Assembly (NCBI RefSeq): GCF_029227915.1
Contig: NC_079883.1
Span: 7,068,001-7,132,000, forward strand
Origin: Hydractinia symbiolongicarpus
Lineage: Eukaryota > Cnidaria > Hydrozoa > Anthoathecata > Hydractiniidae
Length of the DNA: 64,000 bases
Direction: 5' to 3'
Shown here: positions 58,377-64,000 of the stretch, one piece after another
Numbering within the stretch: the first letter of the stretch is position 1
Layout of the letters: every line of letters begins with the position of its first letter
The notes under the pieces: model-generated
The model's database searches: none
Told to the model about the DNA's origin: nothing
What the model saw: only the letters and a program-made list of their open reading frames with translations
Position numbers and translations under genes: made by a program

Positions 58377-58561
58377 ATCGCTTCTCGGCCTAATGGCTAA
58401 GATCAAGTGTAGTATCTGTTCTTATCAGTTTAATATCTGGTAGGCATTCTCTGAATGGTCAGTATATTAATCTGATTTTTGGCCTTGGGTCATGGAGGTG
58501 GATTCATTCACGCCGTGACCACGGGTTGCCTGGTGTTGCACTATTACCGATGGCGGCCCAC
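58377..58561 (+). ncRNA. RNU2: U2 snRNA, unit 4, two bases missing
   Basis: 185 nt; single C and T losses relative to the other units (GTAGGCATTC, TGCCTGGTG). Confidence 0.9.
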
Positions 58562-58752
58562 ATAAGCAATAAAAGAATAATAGCAGTCCTCTTTCCGACG
58601 GCACTCTGCATAGTCTACGGCGGGAACAAAACGCGTACACTGGGGGAGAATACAGCCTATGCCCCGCGACACGGCAGTTTATAACACACTCAAGCCACAA
58701 GCATTAACAAACTTTGAAGGGTACCCTCATGCTACGGTGCAGTTCCCAACTC

Positions 58753-58915
58753 ATACTTACCTGACGGGGAAGTAAAGACTGATCAATGAGGGTTTTCTTC
58801 CAGAGTGAGGCTCTTGCATTGCACTACGCTTGGGCTGACCTCTGCGATTACTGCAAACGTCAGTAACTCGACCGTACAATTTCTGGTAGTGGGGGCCTGC
58901 GTCCGCGCTCGCCCC
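58753..58915 (+). ncRNA. RNU1: U1 snRNA, unit 4
   Basis: As unit 1 with one C missing in the 3'-terminal C-run; an extra C lies just upstream of its start. Confidence 0.9.
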
Positions 58916-59268
58916 TCCTTAATTCAAAATGAATGAGCTTAGAAAAGTTGCGCGGCCAAATGTCGGTGGTGACTTAAACGCTAAGGTAAAACCTCGCTTG
59001 GCTGTTACGAAACGTGATTGCGATATAAGTCCTCGGAAGGCGGCGGAATTTTATTTTATTTGCCATTCCGTCAGGGTTATTGGATGATCGGCAATAGATC
59101 GAGTTTGTATGCATTTGAAAGCTCTTTTTTCTCGTACTATCACCTGAAAATGTCGTAGGAAAATGTCATAGGAAACACTTTCAACAACCGCCACGTTCCT
59201 TAATTGTTTATAACAAGAAATATATCACAGCACCATTGAAATGAAAAGGCAACAAATGAAAATGAAAA

Positions 59269-59386
59269 GCCTACGACACCGGGAGTTCCCAGGCGGTCCC
59301 CATCCAAGTACTATCCCGGCCCGACGATGCTTAACTTCCGTGATCAGACGAGAACGGGTGTGTTCATCGTGGTAATGGCCGTAGAC
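59269..59386 (-). rRNA. 5S rRNA, unit 4
   Basis: One C missing (GGTCCCCATCC) and one A inserted (GGTAATGGCC, near the 5' end) relative to the other units. Confidence 0.9.
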
Positions 59387-59582
59387 ATTAGTAGGGGCAA
59401 ATACGTGCAATTTATTTTGACGTTGTGATCAAATTTTTTTATTTAATTTCTTTGAGTTACTTAGGACAAGGCGTATGCATGGATTATCTATTAGACTTTA
59501 AGGTTATAGTTTTGTGAAAAAAACAATGTTTTTTTAAAGATGTGTGGCTATAAAAATAGCGTTGTTTTCTGAGTGTAGCGGT

Positions 59583-59960
59583 TTACTTCTTCTGTCCTTT
59601 GTCGTTCTTCTTTGGGAGTAAGACAGCTTGAATGTTTGGCAAAACACCACCAGCTGCAATGGTTACACCGCTCAAAAGTTTGTTTAATTCTTCATCATTA
59701 CGAACAGCCAATTGTAAATGTCTTGGAATAATCTAGCTTTTTTGTTGTCTCTTGCTGCGTTACCAGCCAACTCCAATATCTCAGCAGATAAATATTCCAA
59801 GACGGCTGCTAAGTAAACTGGTGCTCCAGATCAATTCGGTTAGCATAGTGCCCTCTACGAAGGAATCTATGCACTCTACCGACTGGAAATTGAAGTCCAG
59901 CTCTTGAGGATCTTGTCTTGGCTTTAGCCTTAGCTTTTCCACTTTTCCACGTCCAGACAT
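59583..59960 (-). pseudogene. H2A: Histone H2A, unit 4, three single-base deletions
   Basis: Single C losses near 59734 (AATCTAGC), 59832 (AGATCAATT) and 59942 (CCACTTTTCC). Total length stays a multiple of three but the frame is wrong between them. Probably an artefact. Confidence 0.85.
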
Positions 59961-60244
59961 AAATGCGATTTGATTTGTAAGTTAATACAAAAACGTACGA
60001 ATATTTACGTAAGTGTTAACGAAATAAACTTTACTCGTTTTTTCATCATAAAATAGGATCGAAATCATGTTTTTTTAACCAATCATATATTAAGTATTAA
60101 ACAAAAGATTTTTTTTTTAACCAATTAAATTGCGTATCGCTGTTTTCGGATCGAATCGATCCGATTTTTTTGACTTAGTAAACAAAAAGTTTTGACTTGC
60201 AGTTTAATGCTTATTTACAAGTTAAGTAGCAAAAATTTTTAACC

Positions 60245-60644
<400 letters not shown>

Positions 60645-61011
60645 ACCAACGTATACCAAACACAAACGGTCTTTTTTTAAGACCACACATCTTTAAAAAA
60701 AACATTTACTTGGCGTCACTACAAGTTAACCGAAGTTAATAAAACTTCTAAATAATGTGCTTAAGAACACTAGCTACATTTAAAATACTTCCCCATGTGT
60801 GTGTGTGGATTAGCTTCACTTTTCATACGTATTATTAGCTGTACTTGCAGAAAAGACAAGTAACATTGATCCATGTTATTGCTTACATTTAACTTAACCA
60901 GCTTTTCACGGAACACTCAGGCAAATTAACCCTACAAAGTATTTCTAATTTTTTTTGTGTCATATATGACTAGTATCGTATAGCAATAAATGTAACTGTG
61001 ACAAGACTTTA

Positions 61012-61408
<397 letters not shown>

Positions 61409-61836
61409 ATTGATATAGTTGCGTACAGAACGAGTACAAAACAACGTTTGAGTTAACAGAATTCAGACAGCTTTAAAAAGAGGCCATAAAATTACCTACT
61501 GCTACGTGGAAACACCCTAATTAACAATAGAGTTGCGTCATTACAAAATGTTCCGAACATTTTGTACATTTTTTTAAGTAAAACTGTAGTTTTTTTAAAA
61601 ATTCGTGGTCTTAATGTTTCAGTAGGCAATAAATTTGGCATCGTTGGAATTCGCCAAACCTTCTGCTACTTACTAAAAAAAAAAAAAGTCAAAGCTTTTG
61701 TGTATCAGAAGATACAGCCGTTTTCCGTAGCCTAAAAAACACAGATTTTATAAAAATGTTAAAGTAATGAGCGTAATGTCATTATGCAGCAATCAGAATT
61801 ACTTTCTTAGCACCAATCAAATGGTTTGTTTTGAAC

Positions 61837-61872
61837 CTTAGCTGTCAATCAATACTTAGCTGTCAATCAATA
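61837..61872. repeat. 18-bp tandem duplication in unit 4 H3 promoter
   Basis: CTTAGCTGTCAATCAATA twice in succession; the other units have it once. Confidence 0.85.
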
Positions 61873-61944
61873 TGAGAAATAAAACTTTGGCGCGATAGTG
61901 CATTTTAGACCGTCTTGTGTATCCGTACTACATCGACTTCTTAA

Positions 61945-62358
<414 letters not shown>

Positions 62359-62719
62359 GCATCTTACCAAACAAAAAACGGCTATTTTTATAGCCACACA
62401 TCCATAAAAAATATTACGGCTAGCTTTTTATATCAAACTTTGTCCTGCTTTCTGTTTAAATTTTATGCTACATAAAAATTTTATGCTACATAAAGTTTGA
62501 CAATGTTAAAAATATGAAGGGCAAGAAAAGTAAAAGCAAGAAAATAAGAAATTTAAAAACGAAAATACTTAAACTTAGGGAATCTAATCTTAAATTTACT
62601 CTTTTTTAACTGTTTAAGTGACTTAAACAAGTTTAACTTTGTACCAAGATAATGTTTTTTTGTAAATGTGTGGCTATAAAAATAGCCGTTTGTTAATGTA
62701 ATAGCCAGATACACACAAA

Positions 62720-63271
62720 TTATTTTTTTGCGGTCTTCTTTGCTGCCTTTTTGGGAGTCTTTTTGACCTTCTTTGCTGCAGGTTTTTTAGCAACAGGCTT
62801 CTTTGTGGGTTTCTTAGCTGCTGGTTTCTTAGCCGAGGCTTTCTTTGTGGCAGGCTTCTTTGCTGCTTTCTTTGGCGTGCTCTTCTTTGCTGGCTTCTTT
62901 TTTGGTGTACTTTTCTTTGCAGTAGGCTTCTTTGCCGTTGGCTTTTTTGCTGCGGCCTTTTTCTTAGGTTTTTCTTTTTTTACCTGACCTAGCTTGAATG
63001 ATCCAGAAGCACCAGTGCCTTTAGTTTGAATCAAATCGCCTGATGTTACTCCTCGTTTAAGAGCCATTTTCAGATGATGATCTGAGTTTTCAGCAACTTT
63101 GTAATTTGCATGAATATATTTTGTAATAGCTTGGCGAGATGAACCACCGCGTTCCTTTAGGGTAGCGATAGCAGCCTTGATCATGTCCACATATTTAGGG
63201 TGATCAGCTGTCTTCTTTGCAGCAGGTTTCTTCTTGGGTGCGATTTTCTTTGGAGAAGCTGCTTCACTCAT
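62720..63271 (-). CDS. H1: Linker histone H1, unit 4
   Basis: Intact, same 183-aa protein as unit 1; E2F site at 63415-63426. Confidence 0.97.
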   Translation of the reverse strand: MSEAASPKKIAPKKKPAAKKTADHPKYVDMIKAAIATLKERGGSSRQAITKYIHANYKVAENSDHHLKMALKRGVTSGDLIQTKGTGASGSFKLGQVKKEKPKKKAAAKKPTAKKPTAKKSTPKKKPAKKSTPKKAAKKPATKKASAKKPAAKKPTKKPVAKKPAAKKVKKTPKKAAKKTAKK

Positions 63272-63455
63272 TTTTAATGTTTTCTTACAACAATCCAACG
63301 ATAAACGATGCTTGTTATCACAGTAGAAGTATACTAAACATTACCGTGTAAATGAGATATAATTTAAGACGGTGCGAAGTATGCGGACGTAAAAGTACCA
63401 CTCCCGGGAATTGATTTGGCGCGAAAACAGAAATGTGTGTTTCTGTACATCGTAT

Positions 63456-64000
63456 AATGTCCGTTTTGGGTGCCGCGACTATGCGAAAGCATGTTAATTT
63501 TTATTTGTAGTACGACGCAATAGTCTGCAAGAGAAGCTGCTGGAGTTTGAGGTCTTCAGCATTACATCTAGTCTGTTAATTTGGGCTTCTTCCGCGCTCG
63601 TGTTAGGATTTTCATAAAGCGTTCTTTGGTTTGCGTTGCGTATGTCGGCCTACATCATCGACACGGCCTGTTTCCGGCTATTAGGAGCAATTCATATATT
63701 GGGCACTGCGTTTCGACTTTTTTATTAGACCACAGTAAAAAAATTCACTCACAGAAGTCCCTTTCTTTCATGGCTACAAACACGAAGAATTCTGTCGTAA
63801 GTAAAACGAATGCGCAAGCCAAAATGACGATGGGGCGAAGTCATAAGCATGGCCCTGTGGCCCAATGGATAAGGCATCTGACTACGAATCAGGGGATTCC
63901 AGGTTCGACTCCTGGCAGGGTCGCACTGTCGCATTTCGGCTGCATGGTCTACTGTGTAACGCGCGCGCACGTTCTGGCGTAATGCGTTGATAAACGGAAT
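63456..64000. repeat. Tandem unit 5, start only
   Basis: First 545 bp of another unit, cut by the window end. It differs from units 1-3 by about seven substitutions and no indels. Confidence 0.9.
63851..63923 (+). tRNA. tRNA-Arg (ACG), unit 5
   Basis: As in other units but with G at position 1 (GGCCCTG), which restores the G1-C72 pair missing in units 1-4. Confidence 0.9.

Overview
The window is animal nuclear DNA: AT-rich, with spliced exons, U1 and U2 snRNA genes, replication-dependent histone genes ending in stem-loops, and several eukaryotic transposon classes. The AT-rich background, the Penelope-like element, the Helitron and IS3EU-like remnants and the mixed histone/snRNA/5S array suggest an early-branching metazoan, most likely a cnidarian and perhaps a hydrozoan. 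That placement is inference; no sequence search was possible.

Left part (about 1-37.6 kb). One protein-coding gene spans most of this region on the + strand. Five exons (6184-6313, 6390-6597, 21850-21916, 25752-25852, 37189-37512) splice in phase into the C-terminal part of a WD40 protein closely resembling DCAF5 (WDR22), a substrate receptor for CUL4-DDB1 ubiquitin ligase. Its N-terminal exons must lie left of the window or are not recognisable. Its introns (15.3 kb and 11.3 kb) are packed with mobile elements: a very young Penelope-like element arranged as a 2.7-kb-armed inverted repeat with candidate hammerhead ribozymes (14985-20818); a 5'-truncated LINE (29404-31256); an IS3EU-like integrase transposon with minisatellite termini (34947-36492); a related copy split by a hAT-like insertion (31851-34175); two Helitron remnants; and several MITEs. 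From 37.6 to 39.95 kb there are further MITE-like repeats and no clear gene.

Right part (39,954-64,000). This is a tandem array of a 5.88-kb unit: four units plus the start of a fifth. Each carries nine genes in the order tRNA-Arg(ACG) (+), U2 snRNA (+), U1 snRNA (+), 5S rRNA (-), H2A (-), H2B (+), H4 (-), H3 (+), H1 (-). RNA polymerase II mRNA genes, Pol II snRNA genes and Pol III genes therefore share one repeat. U2 and U1 share a PSE-like motif about 55 bp upstream. All five histone genes end in a stem-loop followed by an unusual A-rich downstream element. H1 and H3 have E2F-type sites. H2A/H2B and H4/H3 are divergent pairs with CCAAT boxes and dyad-symmetric promoter sequences.

Units 1 and 2 look identical. 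Parts of unit 3 and most of unit 4 (about 55.46-61.8 kb) carry many scattered single-base indels that break histone, tRNA and snRNA genes alike. This is best read as poorly polished assembly rather than biology. Unit 5 differs from the others by substitutions only.
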